64,000 nt of DNA, from assembly GCF_003711515.1 (NCBI RefSeq), contig NW_021167090.1, positions 565,346 to 629,345 on the forward strand, given 5' to 3'. This DNA is from Sodiomyces alkalinus F11 (Eukaryota; Ascomycota; Sordariomycetes; Glomerellales; Plectosphaerellaceae). A model generated the notes under the pieces. The model had not been told where the DNA came from. It worked only from the letters and a program-made list of their open reading frames with translations, and did no database searches. Below are positions 52,036-63,193 of this stretch, piece after piece (position 1 is the first letter of the stretch; every line of letters starts with the position of its first letter). The position numbers were made by a program, and so were the translations under genes.

Positions 52036-53550
52036 TTGTCTGGAACTGGTCGTGAAGACATGTCCGGACCTACTACTGTCCAGCCGCCGTCGAGTGGCCT
52101 CCATCTAAACACCAACCTGTCCTCTTCGGGCCAGGCGAACAACAATGGGGATGAGCAGGACGGGACAGAACCATCCAAGCAACCCAAACAGCATGTGCTC
52201 ATACGGCACCCCGACGAGGACCCGAACGTCGCACTGAGCACGCTGAAAGCGTTCAAGGTCGACAGACTGCAGTGCGTCTGGGCCCTGCCGGCAAGCCAGA
52301 TAGACGACTCCTTCGTCCGAGAGCAGTACAGCAAGCTTCTCCTCTACGCCTACAGGGCCATCCACCGGCATTTCGCAGAGGAGGTGAATTTCGCCATAAC
52401 GGAGGAGCGATGGGCTTCGGTCTCGCCCTGGGCCATGCGACATGTCATAGAAAACGACTACACACTGGAGGAGTACGTCGAGTCGGTGGCTCGGCCTCAC
52501 CCCGTCGGCCAGTCCCCGTGGGACACACTGCTGGCCTCGCGTCGGGAGAGGCGACATGTCCTTGTTGCCGTTGTATTGAGGATGCTGCATGAGCACGCCT
52601 TTGATGAGCTCCTTTTCGGTGCCAGCCGGGATCAGGCCAAAATCCTACGAAACCAGGATAGGGACTTGGTATCGGCAGACGGTATGTCATTCTCTTTGGT
52701 TAAGGCAATCCCTCTTCTTTTTTTTTGTTTTGCTTTTTTTCCTTTTTTCTTTTTTTGCTTCCCTTCGCTAACACGGGCTCCAGCATTCAAACGCGCCACC
52801 ATGCGGGCGGAATACATCAACATGTTCCTCGAACGCAACAACTACGTGCCCTCGCAGTTCTGGGCGGCAGTCGATGACCTAACCTACCGGATCGTCATGC
52901 AACTCTATCCCACGTACGCATGGATCAGCACCTCGTGGCGCCGTTCTCGACGAAGGTCCAACCCGCAAAAGCTCTTCCAGAGCATCCACAACGTGGTGGC
53001 TCACGCCGGGTGGCTGGCCGTACAGATCCGGCGCGTCCCCGCGTCCGTGGTCGTCTTCGACTGGGCCGCCCCGGGCGAGCGCTGGATGCCGACCTACAAG
53101 CACTGCGACAGCGAGATCTTCCAGCAGTCCGTCTCGAGGGTGGAGAGAGAGGATGAAGAAAAAAGGAGGCTGGGGAGGGAACCGCCCAGCCACGTGGGGA
53201 GGGTCCTCGTTTCGATCGCGCCGCGGGTCGAGCGCTACGCGGCGGCCAAGGGGGGGCGCGTGCGTTCGGTTCTGCACCCGGTGCGTTGCGTGTGTTACTA
53301 CGGCATCGAGAACGAGGCGATGGATGCGAATACGGGCAACGTCGGCCTACGGGGGTATTCTCAGCTCATGAAGCATCGCCGGGAGAGGAGGGAGTTTTAT
53401 CGGGTGGGTTTCAAGCACGCTTTTGGGGTAGTACTTGTCGCCTGGGTCGTCTGGATGATTATGCTCGCCATCACAAACATCACCACCTTGACCAACCTGG
53501 GGCGAGTTGAGGTGGAGAAAATATGGTGGTCTGGTATTTGGAGGAAATAA
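52036..53550 (+). CDS. Protein of unknown function with C-terminal membrane segment
   Basis: Two exons: 52036-52681 and 52784-53550, giving 470 aa. The 102-nt intron (GTATGT, branch-like GCTAACAC, acceptor CTCCAG) is divisible by three and stop-free. If retained it would add a Phe-rich hydrophobic insert, so I treat it as an intron. The start is MSGTGREDM, with a second Met at 52060. The first 60 residues are disordered. The rest is helical: LSTLKAFKVDRLQCVWALPA, YSKLLLYAYRAIHRHFAEEV, FKRATMRAEYINMFLERNNY and FQSIHNVVAHAGWLAVQIRR. Near the end is CVCYYGIENEAMDANTG and a single membrane helix, FGVVLVAWVVWMIMLAITNI, leaving a short tail. I recognise no family. The architecture suggests a membrane-anchored cytosolic domain. 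Confidence 0.72.
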   Translation: MSGTGREDMSGPTTVQPPSSGLHLNTNLSSSGQANNNGDEQDGTEPSKQPKQHVLIRHPDEDPNVALSTLKAFKVDRLQCVWALPASQIDDSFVREQYSKLLLYAYRAIHRHFAEEVNFAITEERWASVSPWAMRHVIENDYTLEEYVESVARPHPVGQSPWDTLLASRRERRHVLVAVVLRMLHEHAFDELLFGASRDQAKILRNQDRDLVSADGMSFSLVKAIPLLFFCFAFFPFFFFCFPSLTRAPAFKRATMRAEYINMFLERNNYVPSQFWAAVDDLTYRIVMQLYPTYAWISTSWRRSRRRSNPQKLFQSIHNVVAHAGWLAVQIRRVPASVVVFDWAAPGERWMPTYKHCDSEIFQQSVSRVEREDEEKRRLGREPPSHVGRVLVSIAPRVERYAAAKGGRVRSVLHPVRCVCYYGIENEAMDANTGNVGLRGYSQLMKHRRERREFYRVGFKHAFGVVLVAWVVWMIMLAITNITTLTNLGRVEVEKIWWSGIWRK

Positions 53551-54276
53551 CCACATGACGGCGCATGGGATGGTAATCTGGATGTTGGGAGTGCTGGAGT
53601 CATTTACATGGAGGTCAAGGTCGAACGAAGGTCAAAGTGCTCGGTTCACCTCGGACGTTTGACTGCCTTTTTCCCCTCCTTTTCTCTTCCTTTTTTCTTC
53701 CTTTTTTCTTCCTTTTTTTCTTCCCTTTGTTCTTGTCTTGCTTTTATGCGAAGTACCTTAGGGAGCGAGTCTCGGGGCGGTTATAAAATAGATGCTTTGT
53801 CTCACCACGTGCAACCCACTTATATTGGCAAGGCATATAAGGTACGTAGACCATGCGTAGTCCGTTCGATACAGGGTAATTGTAGGGGGAAAACGAGCCG
53901 TCCGATGTTGATGTTTCCTTATTAGCAGTCTCCCCAAGAGCGGCCTGACTCGGTGACAGGATGGAGGACTCGGTGAAGCCGTGGGGAAAAAGCAGGCTAG
54001 GAAACATTTTTTTCGTTTAAAAAGGAGCGATAAGATAGCCGAGCCCCGTCCCACCAGGGGCCAAACACACTAAACTACATTAGGTCTAGCATTGACCCAT
54101 GCAAAAAGTTCTCAGTGCCAAAATTCCATTTTTTTGTCCGGCCAAAAATTTCTGAAAGAGGGCCCTTGAAAGTGTTCTTGAGGACCCCGCGTGCCGCCTC
54201 TCTTTCCTCCGATCAACCCTCCCACCTTCATACCCTCCAACCTCCACCTCCCTCCCAACAAACACACCTTGCAAAG
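53551..54276. promoter_or_regulatory. Upstream region of SSB
   Basis: T-rich tracts at 53667-53735 look like the 3' end of the preceding gene and spacer. Further on is ATAAAATAGATG near 53782. A CT/CA-rich leader (CTCCCACCTTCATACCCTCC and similar, 54220-54276) precedes the SSB start, typical of highly expressed fungal genes. No defined factor site is claimed. Confidence 0.45.
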
Positions 54277-56695
54277 ATGGCGGAAGAACTCTACGATGGT
54301 GCCATTGGCATCGATCTCGGTATGTGATTCTTCACTTTATTTTCTTGCATCTCATCTTGTTTGAAAATAGGCGCTGGGGTGGCAGCGACGTCGACGCCCG
54401 TGGCGGTTACTGCCCGGCTTTGAGGCGAAGGCGGTGACCGACCTGGGCCTCTGAATTTCGTCCCCTGTTCTTTTCCTCATTGCATCGGCATAGCCAATAT
54501 TAAAGAATGCTTCTAACGTTGGACTCCATATCACAGGCACTACCTACTCTTGCGTTGCCATCTATGAGGGCACCAATGTTGAGATCATCGCCAACGAGCA
54601 GGGTTCCTTCACCACCCCCTCCTTCGTCAGCTTCAATGAGAAGGAGCGGTTGATTGGTGAAGCCGCCAAGAACCAGGCTGCCATGAACCCCCGGAACACC
54701 GTCTTCGACGTCAAGTGAGTGCCTTTTCCCTTTCTGCGGTTGTGCAGCTTTCATTTTATGTGACTTCTCAGCTGGTTACCACACTTTCGTCTAAACCAAG
54801 AAAACAATATCAAATAAAAAGCAGAAAAAAACTAACCATCCCACTCTCGTCGTTAGGCGTCTTATCGGCCGCCCCTTCGATGACCCTGATGTCAAGAAGG
54901 ATATGGAGTCTTGGCCTTTCAAGGTCATTGACGACAATGGCTCCCCCAGAGTCGAGGTCGACTACCTCGGCGAGACCAAGTCTTTCTCCCCCCAGGAGAT
55001 CTCTGCCATGGTCCTCACCAAGGTTTGTTTTTGCCCCCCTGAAACATGAAAGCAAGGAACAAATTAAAAGAAAAAAAGAAAAAAAAAACTGTTTGTGTGC
55101 CGTCATGTGCTAACTCCACTTCCCCCCAAAACAGATGAAGGAGATTGCCGAAACCAAGCTCGGTAAGAAGGTTGAGAAGGCCGTCATCACCGTGCCCGCC
55201 TACTTCAACGACAACCAGCGTCAGGCCACCAAGGACTCCGGTGCCATCGCCGGCCTGAACGTCCTCCGTATCATTAACGAGCCCACTGCCGCCGCCATCG
55301 CCTACGGTCTCGGCTCTGGCAAGTCTGGCAAGGAGCGCAACGTCCTCATCTACGATCTCGGTGGCGGTACCTTCGATGTGTCCCTGCTGAACATCCAGGG
55401 CGGTGTCTTCACCGTCAAGGCCACCGCGGGTAACACCCACTTGGGTGGCCAGGATTTCGACACCAACCTGCTCGAGCACTGCAAGAAGGACTTCCAGCGC
55501 AAGACCAAGAAGGACATCTCCGATGACCCCCGCGCTCTCCGTCGTCTGCGGACGGCTTGCGAGCGTGCCAAGCGTACCCTGTCCAGCGGTGCCCAGGCCA
55601 CCATCGAGATCGACTCGCTCTTCGACGGCGAGGACTTCCAGATGCAGATCACCCGTGCCCGTTTCGAGGAGCTCAACGCCAAGGCCTTCTCCGGCACCCT
55701 GGAGCCGGTGGCCCAGGTGCTGAAGGACGCCAACATGGACAAGAGCGTCGTCGAAGAGATTGTGCTTGTCGGTGGCTCCACCCGTATCCCCCGCATCCAG
55801 AAGCTCCTGTCCGAGTTCTTCGACGGCAAGAAGCTGGAGAAGAGCATCAACCCCGACGAGGCCGTCGCCTATGGTGCCGCCGTCCAGGCCGGTATCCTCT
55901 CCGGCAAGGCCACCTCGGCCGAGACCGCCGACCTCCTCCTCCTCGACGTCGTTCCCCTCTCTCTCGGTGTTGCCATGGAAGGCAACATCTTCGCGCCCGT
56001 CGTCCCCCGCGGCCAGACCGTCCCCACCATCAAGAAGCGCACCTTCACCACTGTCGCCGACAACCAGCAGACTGTCCAGTTCCCCGTGTACCAGGGTGAG
56101 CGTGTTAACTGCGAGGACAACACCTCGCTCGGTGAATTCACCCTGGCTCCTATCCCCCCCATGCGTGCTGGTGAGGCCGTTCTCGAGTGTGTCTTCGAGG
56201 TTGATGTCAACGGCATCCTCAAGGTCACCGCGACGGAGAAGACCTCGGGCCGCAGCGCCAACATTACCATCTCCAACTCGGTCGGCAAGCTGTCGTCCAC
56301 TGAGATTGAGCAGATGATCACCGGTATGTTTCACGCAAGCTCTTTTTTCTTTCTTTTTCTTTTCCCCTCAGACGACTTGTCGTCTCGCCTCCTGATCGTC
56401 CATGCTAACCCTGAGTGCCATTAAAGATGCCGAGAAGTTCAAGACCAACGACGAGGCCTTCAGCAAGAAGTTCGAGGCCAAGCAGCAGCTCGAGTCGTAC
56501 ATTGGCCGGGTTGAGGAGATCATCTCCGACCCCACTCTGTCCCTGAAGCTGAAGCGCGGCCAGAAGGACAAGATCGAGCAGCAGGTCAGCGAGGCCATGG
56601 CCAAGCTCGAGATTGACGACGCCTCGGCCGAGGAACTTAAGAAGCAGGAGCTCGCCCTGAAGAGGCTCGTCACCAAGGCCATGTCGGCCCGATAA
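54277..56695 (+). CDS. ssb1: Ssb-type ribosome-associated Hsp70
   Basis: An Hsp70 that binds nascent chains on ribosomes with the RAC co-chaperone. Five exons: 54277-54319, 54537-54714, 54857-55022, 55135-56323 and 56427-56695. Introns are 217, 142, 112 and 103 nt, all GT-AG. The product is 614 aa, the usual Ssb length. The start [20 protein letters not shown], the [18 protein letters not shown] segment and the end [14 protein letters not shown] (no EEVD) distinguish Ssb from Ssa and BiP. ATPase signatures seen are [21 protein letters not shown] and [17 protein letters not shown]. The substrate-binding domain includes [20 protein letters not shown]. Codon use is strongly biased to C-ending codons, as expected for a highly expressed gene. 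A 439-codon antisense frame across exon 4 is a codon-bias shadow. Confidence 0.96.
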
Positions 56696-57886
56696 ACGCG
56701 GACGCCAGGCTTCAGTCGATTGTTGAGGATGCCGGGATGAGAAGAGGTGATGACTGAGAAAGCATGCATACACATGACATGGCGTATGATGATGGTTTTG
56801 GTCGCACGGAATTGCGGTCTGGTCACGGATACTGGTCATGGACCTGGGCAGCTACGACAGGACGCGTCTACGGACAAGGTTTTTTTTATGAAGAGCGCTT
56901 GCTTGGGGTCCGGGCAATTCGGAACACCAAAAGGACGGTTCGGTTCTAGAGAGTTAACCAACATGGGGGAAACAGATGGGCCCTGGTTGATTAACTTGAG
57001 GTATTGCGGGAAAAGAAGGCACGCGAAAAAGTTTGCTCATCATTGCTCACTCCCACCTTGCGGTCCTTTATTTTTCATCTTCATCTCGGATACACTCAAC
57101 AGTCACGAAGGTCGACGATCAGTCTCTTGTTTGCTTTCCCTTTTCCTTTTTATTTTCTTTTTATTTTCCTCACTTTTCCTTCCGTTGCAGGAGGAGGAGA
57201 ATAGGGATTCTATGGGGCGTTCTTTTTCATAGACTCAACGAGTAGATCCGGGATTTTCTTTTCTTGCTTGGACGACGACGGGAAAAACGATATATCTCAA
57301 CCCACGAATTTCCATACCATTTTTGCCGATGATTTTTCTTTCCGTCTGGGTTTCTCGCCTTCGTCTGATGGGGATTTTCCGGCTTGCCTTCTCATTCGTT
57401 CGTCCATCGAACGAGTGGCGACGGAATTCTAACCTTTTTCTTATTACCAGGTAGGAAAAGACCGAGTCGAGTCGAGTCGAGTCGTCTGCCAAATTGACGA
57501 CACCACAACGTACGAGTCAAGTTTAGCCAAACCCTCCCTTACTCCCCCCTTTACTCCCCTTTACTCCCCTTCCCTCCCCATCCTTTGACTCGAGTCGACA
57601 TCGGATGCAAAGCCGTCATTTGCAAGTCCCGTACGTCACCATCTCTCCAACCCAGGGAACATGTCTTATCTTTTATATTGCCCGGGATGGACTAAATGGA
57701 TGTCAAAGTCCAACTACAGCTTGTCCATCCCCATATGACGGGGGGAAAATACATGATAATATCCCAGGACGACAACTATTATTTCATATACGCCATAATT
57801 ACGACCCTCTTTGTCTTGGTTTTTTTTTCGTGTATTTACTTACAAGGAATGAACGAATGAACCTCGAATGACCTCGCTAGGGAATC
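56696..57886. other. Gene-free stretch upstream of the MFS gene
   Basis: It contains a tandem (GAGTC)x4 at 57464-57483 and a CCCCTTTACT repeat at 57541-57580, just upstream of the transporter leader. The first part is the SSB 3' region. Small frames are not convincing. Confidence 0.5.
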
Positions 57887-59677
57887 ATGCCGTTCGCAGA
57901 CTCTCACGCGGAAAAGCAACAGCTACCTCCCCCTACAGGCAGCTCCTCTCGACCGGAGGCGTCCGATTCCTCCTCGTCCGGACCATCGGCCACATCCCAC
58001 GGCTATTCGTCTTCAAGACGACCATCGAGCGTCGGTAGCGTTGAAGGGATTGCTCAATACGATGGACATCGACCATCCGAAGAGGAGCTGACACGATGTC
58101 GGTCAAGGAGATTGTCAGCATCTCAAGTCTCGGCCCATTCGACCGGTTTCGAAGGTGTCGGGCTCGTTCCTTGGTTTTCCGGGGAGTCCATCATTTCGAG
58201 AATTCGATCCCGACCTCCCGTGCCCCCCTTCCATCATCCGCTCGCCGGCTGTCCCACCACTGACGACTATCTCGTCGATTTTGACGGACCAGACGACCCG
58301 TACCGTCCCGTCAACTGGCCGCCTCGCAAGAAAGCCACCACCACGCTCCTCTACGGCCTCGTCACCATGACTGCCACTTGGGCGTCTTCCGCCTATTCGT
58401 CCGGCACCCACCTGGTCGCCGCCGAGTTCGACGTCAGCCACGAGGTCGCCGTCCTCGGCACCACTCTTTTTCTCCTGGGCTTCGGGCTCGGCCCTTTACT
58501 CTGGGCACCGCTCTCCGAAGTATACGGGCGTCGCGTCGCCGTCCTCACCCCCATGGCCATCGCCGTGTGTTTCTCCTTTGCCACGGCCACGGCGAAAGAC
58601 CTACAGACCATCCTCCTCACGCGGTTCTTCGGCGCCGTCTTCTCCTCGGCCCCCGTCACCAACACGGGCGGCGTCCTGGGCGACCTCTATACGCCCGCCC
58701 ATCGGGGCTACGCCATGGCAGGGTACGCCCTGGCCGTGGTAGGCGGGCCGACGTTGGGACCCATCGCCTCGTCGGCCGTGGCGCAAGACCCGTCCCTGGG
58801 CTGGCGATGGACGGAATACATCACGGGGATCCTACAGGCGTTCGTGCTGGCGGTGACCGTCCTGCTCGTGGACGAGACCTACCCGCCGAGCCTCCTGGTC
58901 CGCAAAGCGCGGCAGCTGCGCATCACCACGGGGAACTGGGCCCTGCACGCGCGCTTCGAGGAATGGGACGTCACGCCCGCCGAGCTGGCGCGCAAGTTCC
59001 TGATCCGCCCGCTGCAGCTCCTCGCGACGCCCATCTGCGCCCTCATCGCCCTGTACACGAGCTTCACCTACGGCGTCATGTACATGCAGCTGGGCGCCGT
59101 GCCCATCATCTTCGCCCAGCGCCGCGGCTGGGGTTTGGGCGTCCGCGGCTCGCTCCCCTTCCTCGCCCAGTTCCTCGGCGCCGTCACCGGCCTGGGCATC
59201 AACGCCGTGAACCAGGTCGGCTACAACCGCGCCCTCAAGGCCCGCGGGGAACGCGTCCTCCCCGAGCGTCGCCTCCCGCCCATGATGCTCGGGTCCGTCC
59301 TCCTTGCCGGCGGGCAGTTCATGATGGGGTGGACCGCCGAGCCCGAGGCCGCGCCCTGGATCGTCCCCGTCATTGGCCTGTACCTGTCCGGGTGCGGCTT
59401 CAACACCGTTTTCCAGGCGGGGCTGAATTACCTTGTTGACACGTTCCACTTGTATGCTGCTAGCGCTGTGGCGGCGAATACGTTCCTAAGGAGTTGCTTC
59501 GCTGCTGCTTTCCCCCTGGCGGTCGGGCCGCTGTATAACAACCTTGGTGTGGGGCCCGGGGCGAGTATCTTTGGCGGCTTTGCCTGTCTACTGATCCCTG
59601 TGCCGTTTGTTTTTTACGCTTATGGGAAGAGGATCCGGGCGGCGAGTCATTGGAGCAAGGGGAGTTGTCTGGGTTGA
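57887..59677 (+). CDS. MFS transporter, DHA1 drug/polyamine-type
   Basis: Single exon of 596 aa. The first 140 residues are a Ser/Pro/Arg-rich cytosolic domain. A DFDGPDDPYRPVNWPPRKK motif then precedes the first helix, as in fungal DHA1 proteins. About 12 membrane helices follow. Family motifs are LGFGLGPLLWAPLSEVYGRR (motif A region), TGGVLGDLYTPAHRGYAMAG, ALAVVGGPTLGPIASS, LGWRWTEYITGI and VDETYPPSLLVRKARQLR. The later half includes FTYGVMYMQLGAVPIIFAQR and a last helix, GASIFGGFACLLIPVPFVFY. The role is probably proton-coupled export of drugs or polyamines at the plasma membrane; the substrate cannot be read from sequence. It lies convergent with the ZZ/EF-hand gene. No biosynthetic genes are adjacent, so I do not place it in a metabolite cluster. 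Confidence 0.92.
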   Translation: MPFADSHAEKQQLPPPTGSSSRPEASDSSSSGPSATSHGYSSSRRPSSVGSVEGIAQYDGHRPSEEELTRCRSRRLSASQVSAHSTGFEGVGLVPWFSGESIISRIRSRPPVPPFHHPLAGCPTTDDYLVDFDGPDDPYRPVNWPPRKKATTTLLYGLVTMTATWASSAYSSGTHLVAAEFDVSHEVAVLGTTLFLLGFGLGPLLWAPLSEVYGRRVAVLTPMAIAVCFSFATATAKDLQTILLTRFFGAVFSSAPVTNTGGVLGDLYTPAHRGYAMAGYALAVVGGPTLGPIASSAVAQDPSLGWRWTEYITGILQAFVLAVTVLLVDETYPPSLLVRKARQLRITTGNWALHARFEEWDVTPAELARKFLIRPLQLLATPICALIALYTSFTYGVMYMQLGAVPIIFAQRRGWGLGVRGSLPFLAQFLGAVTGLGINAVNQVGYNRALKARGERVLPERRLPPMMLGSVLLAGGQFMMGWTAEPEAAPWIVPVIGLYLSGCGFNTVFQAGLNYLVDTFHLYAASAVAANTFLRSCFAAAFPLAVGPLYNNLGVGPGASIFGGFACLLIPVPFVFYAYGKRIRAASHWSKGSCLG

Positions 59678-59968
59678 GAGACGGAGATGGGGAGAGAGAG
59701 AGAGGGAAAAGGGGGGTTGTGGTCAAGATGATAGGGAGTATGCTAAATGGCCAAAAGAGCTTACGAGTGAGGAGTGAAAAGGAATCTGCACGGAGTAATC
59801 ATGTAAAGTTCTCTACGGGAAGACAATAATGAAGAGAGTAGACCGAAAGGAAACTAATGTACGGACATTTATCGTTACAGTAAGACTACAAGACGGCTAT
59901 TCTCGCCACCCTCTGCATGTGTGTGTGTGAGTATTAGTATAGATATAACCCCCCATCCCATCATCTCA

Positions 59969-61373
59969 CTAGGGAATGCAGAAATCGACCCAGCTACCCA
60001 GGTAATCCAACCGGTTGCCGGCCGGCTTGGGGTTCTCATGCCGTCTGTAAATGGCCTCGAACTCTTCATAGCTGAGCTTCCCCCACCCGCCGCGTTCCTC
60101 GGCCTCCTTCTCCGCTTGATCGAGCCGCTTCCATTCCGCCAGCACCCGCACGGAGACGGAGACGGCCGTCTTGGACTTGGCGGGCGGTTCTTGCTCTTGC
60201 TCTTGCTCTTCTTCGCCGTCGTCGGCGACCTGTGGCTCGGCCGAAAACGTCTTCCCGGGGGCCGGTTTCGCGGCAGGGGGGGTTCTTGTGAGGTCGCTGT
60301 CGTTGTTCGGACGGAACTGGGGCATGGTGGGATCGCGATAGCCTTCTTCTTCTTTTTCTTCTTTTTGTTCTCCTCCTCCTCCTCGTTCTTCTCCTTCTCC
60401 TTCTCCTTCTCCTTCTCCTTCTCCTTCTCCTTCTCCTTCTCCTTCTCCTTCTCCTTCTTCCTCTTCCTCCCCTGCCTCTGGCCTTTCTGCCACCTCTTGA
60501 AATGTGTCCTCGTTCCTGCCCTCGGAACCCCCCCGGACCTCGTCGGCGGGCCCAGACTGTTCCGCGAAAGTTCCACCCGCAACCGTGAAGCCCGTAACGT
60601 CCAACAGCTCCTCCAATGTCCGCTCGCTCACGGGTCTACTGCTGCCGTTATTATCAAGGAGCGAAACAGCCTCCGGATCCGCCTCCTCCCCGCGTCGACT
60701 CTCCGCCGTGGCATCCTTCTCTTCCTCCTCCTCCTCCTCCTCCTCCTCCGCGTTCTCGAGGTGGAGGTCAATGTCAAAATTATCCAACACCTCGCGGTGC
60801 AGTTCGCGCTGCTCCTTCGTCTCGGCGGCGCGGACGGCGAGGTCCTCCTTCTCCCTGAAGACAACGTCGAGCAGCTCGTTGAAGGCCTGCTGGGTGATCT
60901 GGTAGAGGATCTCCTTGCCGGCGTCGCGCTCCTCCTCCGGGATCTCGAAGCCGCCCCACCGCTCCGGCACGCTGCGCGACGAGGTCGACGGGTTGGAGCG
61001 CACGTCCATGTTGTCGTCCATGTCCTCGGCGAAGCGGACCTTGGAGGACGACCGGGACCGTGGGAAGAAGGGCGGGTGGTGGTGGTGCTGGGGCGCCTTG
61101 GCGTGGGGGGCGGAAGAGGAGCGGTCGGGCACGCCGGGGAGGCTGGCGAGCACGTCTTCGCTCTCGTCCCACCCATCGGGCGCCGTGCCGCCCTCCTCCT
61201 CGTCGAGGTAGAAGTGCCTCCGTCGCCATCGCTCGTGCAGGGCCTGGCGGGCGGCGGCGCGCCGTCTCCTGTCGACGCGGGGCGCCATTTGTCGGCGGTG
61301 GCGGATGACTTGGGCTCGCAGCTGGCTCTCGGTGGGCATGTCGTGAACGAACGGGCCGAGACCGGGACCCGGC

Positions 61374-61467
<94 letters not shown>

Positions 61468-61478
61468 GNNNNNNNNNN

Positions 61479-61572
<94 letters not shown>

Positions 61573-63193
61573 GGCTCTGGTTGGCTCTGCTGCTGCTGCT
61601 GCTGCTACCGGCCGGTTCGTTCGCTGCCGCGTCGTCGTCGTCCGAGTGGTCGGTTGATGCGGCGTCGGCGTCGGCGTCGGCGTCATCTTCTTCCGCACTC
61701 GTCGATTCCGCTTCGAGGTCCAAGTCCAGGCCGTTCGCCTGGCTCCGCGTGCCGGCCAGCAGAGAGGGCAGATCGTCCAGCGCGCCGGGCGGGTCGAGGA
61801 GCGCGTCCCAGTAAGAGGTGTCCGGCTCGCTATCGGGAGAGCGGACGTGTCCAGACCAGATGGCAGCCGAGGTGCCGGGAGTGACGGCAGAAGGGCTGGA
61901 GAGGGAGGGTGCAAAGAGGCGAGTCAGGACGTCGTCCCTCGTGGACGTGTCGCCCCTGTCCTCGGTGACGACGGGGACTTTATCGTCCTCCAGGTCGACG
62001 TCGCCGCTGGGATGGAAGACTTTGCCGTGGGTTCGAGGCGGACCGTCAGCACGCGGGACGCGGCCCTCTCGGCCGAAGAGGCTGCTGAGGGGCTGACGGG
62101 AACTGATGAGCTGCTGCGACTCGGTGCTGGCCATGAGCTGGTCGTCTAGGCCGTCGAGAATGTCGCGATGCATGTGTTTGTACAAGACGTAGTAGGCGCG
62201 AAAGATGCGAAGGAAGTCGCGGCGATTCACGTACCCGTCGCCGTCCATGTCGTAGCCTTGGAAGATGCGTCGGAGCTTGTCTTTCCGTTTTCGGTAGGCC
62301 AGGCCGTGGAGAAACTCGGAGAAGCCGATCAGGTCATCGTGGTTGGTGTCGTAAAAGGCGAACATGCGGTCGTGGATGAGGTTCGGGGTGGCATGGCGGG
62401 AACGGCCCAGCGGTACAAGGCAGCGTTCAAAGGTCTTCTTGTCCATGGCCAGCTGCAAGCCGTCGGGGTCGTCCCTCCACTCGGTGTTTGCCATGTAGGA
62501 GAACTGTTCCCAGAAGGCCTCGATCTCGGGCCGCTCAAAGCCGGACTCCTTGGAGAGATTGACAATGAGGACGCGAGGCAGGACCCTGACGCAGGTGTCC
62601 GGGTCGCCCGAGTACCAGACGGGCTGCGTCTGACGGGGCCCGAAGGGAGGCGCGGGGACCTTGATCTTATAGAAAATGTGCGACTTGTTATGGACGCCCT
62701 GGGCCTCGCAGTTCTCGCAGAGGTCAAAGTCGGCACAGTTGGCGCAGCGGTAGCGGATTCCGCGTATGGGGATCATGTTGCACGAGTTGCAGCCGCAACC
62801 TCGGTGGACACAAGCGTTGCGGCGGGCATTATCCTCCGACACGCGAAAGAGAAGGCTGACGAGGTTGTAGCCGGCGCGCGCTGGCGGCGGCATGGATTCG
62901 GCCTCCTCCCACCACTCCTCCACGGCGGGGTTATTGTCTTGGGGTGGCTGGTCGTCTCGCGCATCCTCGTCGGGGGGCTGGGGCTGGGGAGTGTCGGAAG
63001 CGAGGGAGGCTCCTCGCGCACGGCGGGCGTGGCGTCGTATGGCATTGCTACGATGAAGACCCGGACCGGGGACGTGAGTCGACTGGTATATGTAGTATCC
63101 GAGAGACGCAGCTGCGGCGGCTGAGATGATGGCGACGGCGATTCGAGGGCGTGTCAAGCTGTAGCTGTCGGTGGATGGCAGGGAGAGCCACAT
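59969..63193 (-). CDS. Membrane-anchored ZZ-finger/EF-hand protein with polyglutamine tract
   Basis: Single exon of about 1074 aa (length uncertain because of a gap). The start MWLSLPSTDSYSLTRPRIAV leads to an N-terminal membrane helix, VAIISAAAAASLGYYIYQS (about 20-38). The ZZ zinc finger spans about 127-165, with CVHRGCGCNSCNMIPIRGIR, YRCANCADFDLCENCEAQG and the following HNKSHIFYKIK. EF-hands are at about 275-290 (YDTNHDDLIGFSEFLHG) and about 310-330 (YDMDGDGYVNRRDFLRIF), both with complete acidic loops. Then comes a disordered region with a Gln run of about 67 (61373-61573, interrupted by Ns). A helical part follows (LYQITQQAFNELLDVVFREK), then a (Gly-Glu)n hexanucleotide repeat (60385-60456). 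The end, KLSYEEFEAIYRRHENPKPA, looks like a degenerate EF-hand or conserved tail. It is probably a calcium-responsive organelle-membrane protein; location is inference. Confidence 0.85.
60385..60456. repeat. Hexanucleotide coding microsatellite, Gly-Glu repeat
   Basis: About 12 copies of TTCTCC (GGAGAA on the coding strand) encode alternating Gly and Glu in the ZZ/EF-hand protein. The unit length keeps the reading frame. Confidence 0.9.
61373..61573. repeat. (CAA)n polyglutamine microsatellite with gap
   Basis: An almost pure TTG/CAA trinucleotide run of 201 bp, ending in one CTG, in the coding region of the ZZ/EF-hand protein. Ten Ns at 61469-61478 interrupt it, so the glutamine count (about 67) is provisional. 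Confidence 0.95.
61469..61478. other. Assembly gap (10 N) in the polyglutamine run
   Basis: Ten Ns. The trinucleotide phase and the protein frame continue on the right as if ten bases of TTG repeat were missing. Confidence 0.95.

Noticed and set aside
55015..56334. 439-codon open frame antisense to the SSB Hsp70 exon
   Set aside because: Long antisense frames opposite Hsp70 genes are a known consequence of codon bias; the sense strand encodes a complete Ssb with correct splicing.
46588..59677. A metabolite gene cluster formed by the acyl-CoA synthetase and the MFS transporter
   Set aside because: They are separated by eIF4E, an orphan gene and SSB, all housekeeping-type, with no core synthase or regulator nearby.
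59921..61657. 578-codon plus-strand frame with a long Leu run
   Set aside because: It is the reverse-strand reading of the CAA polyglutamine and GGAGAA repeats in the ZZ/EF-hand gene; no start context or family features.
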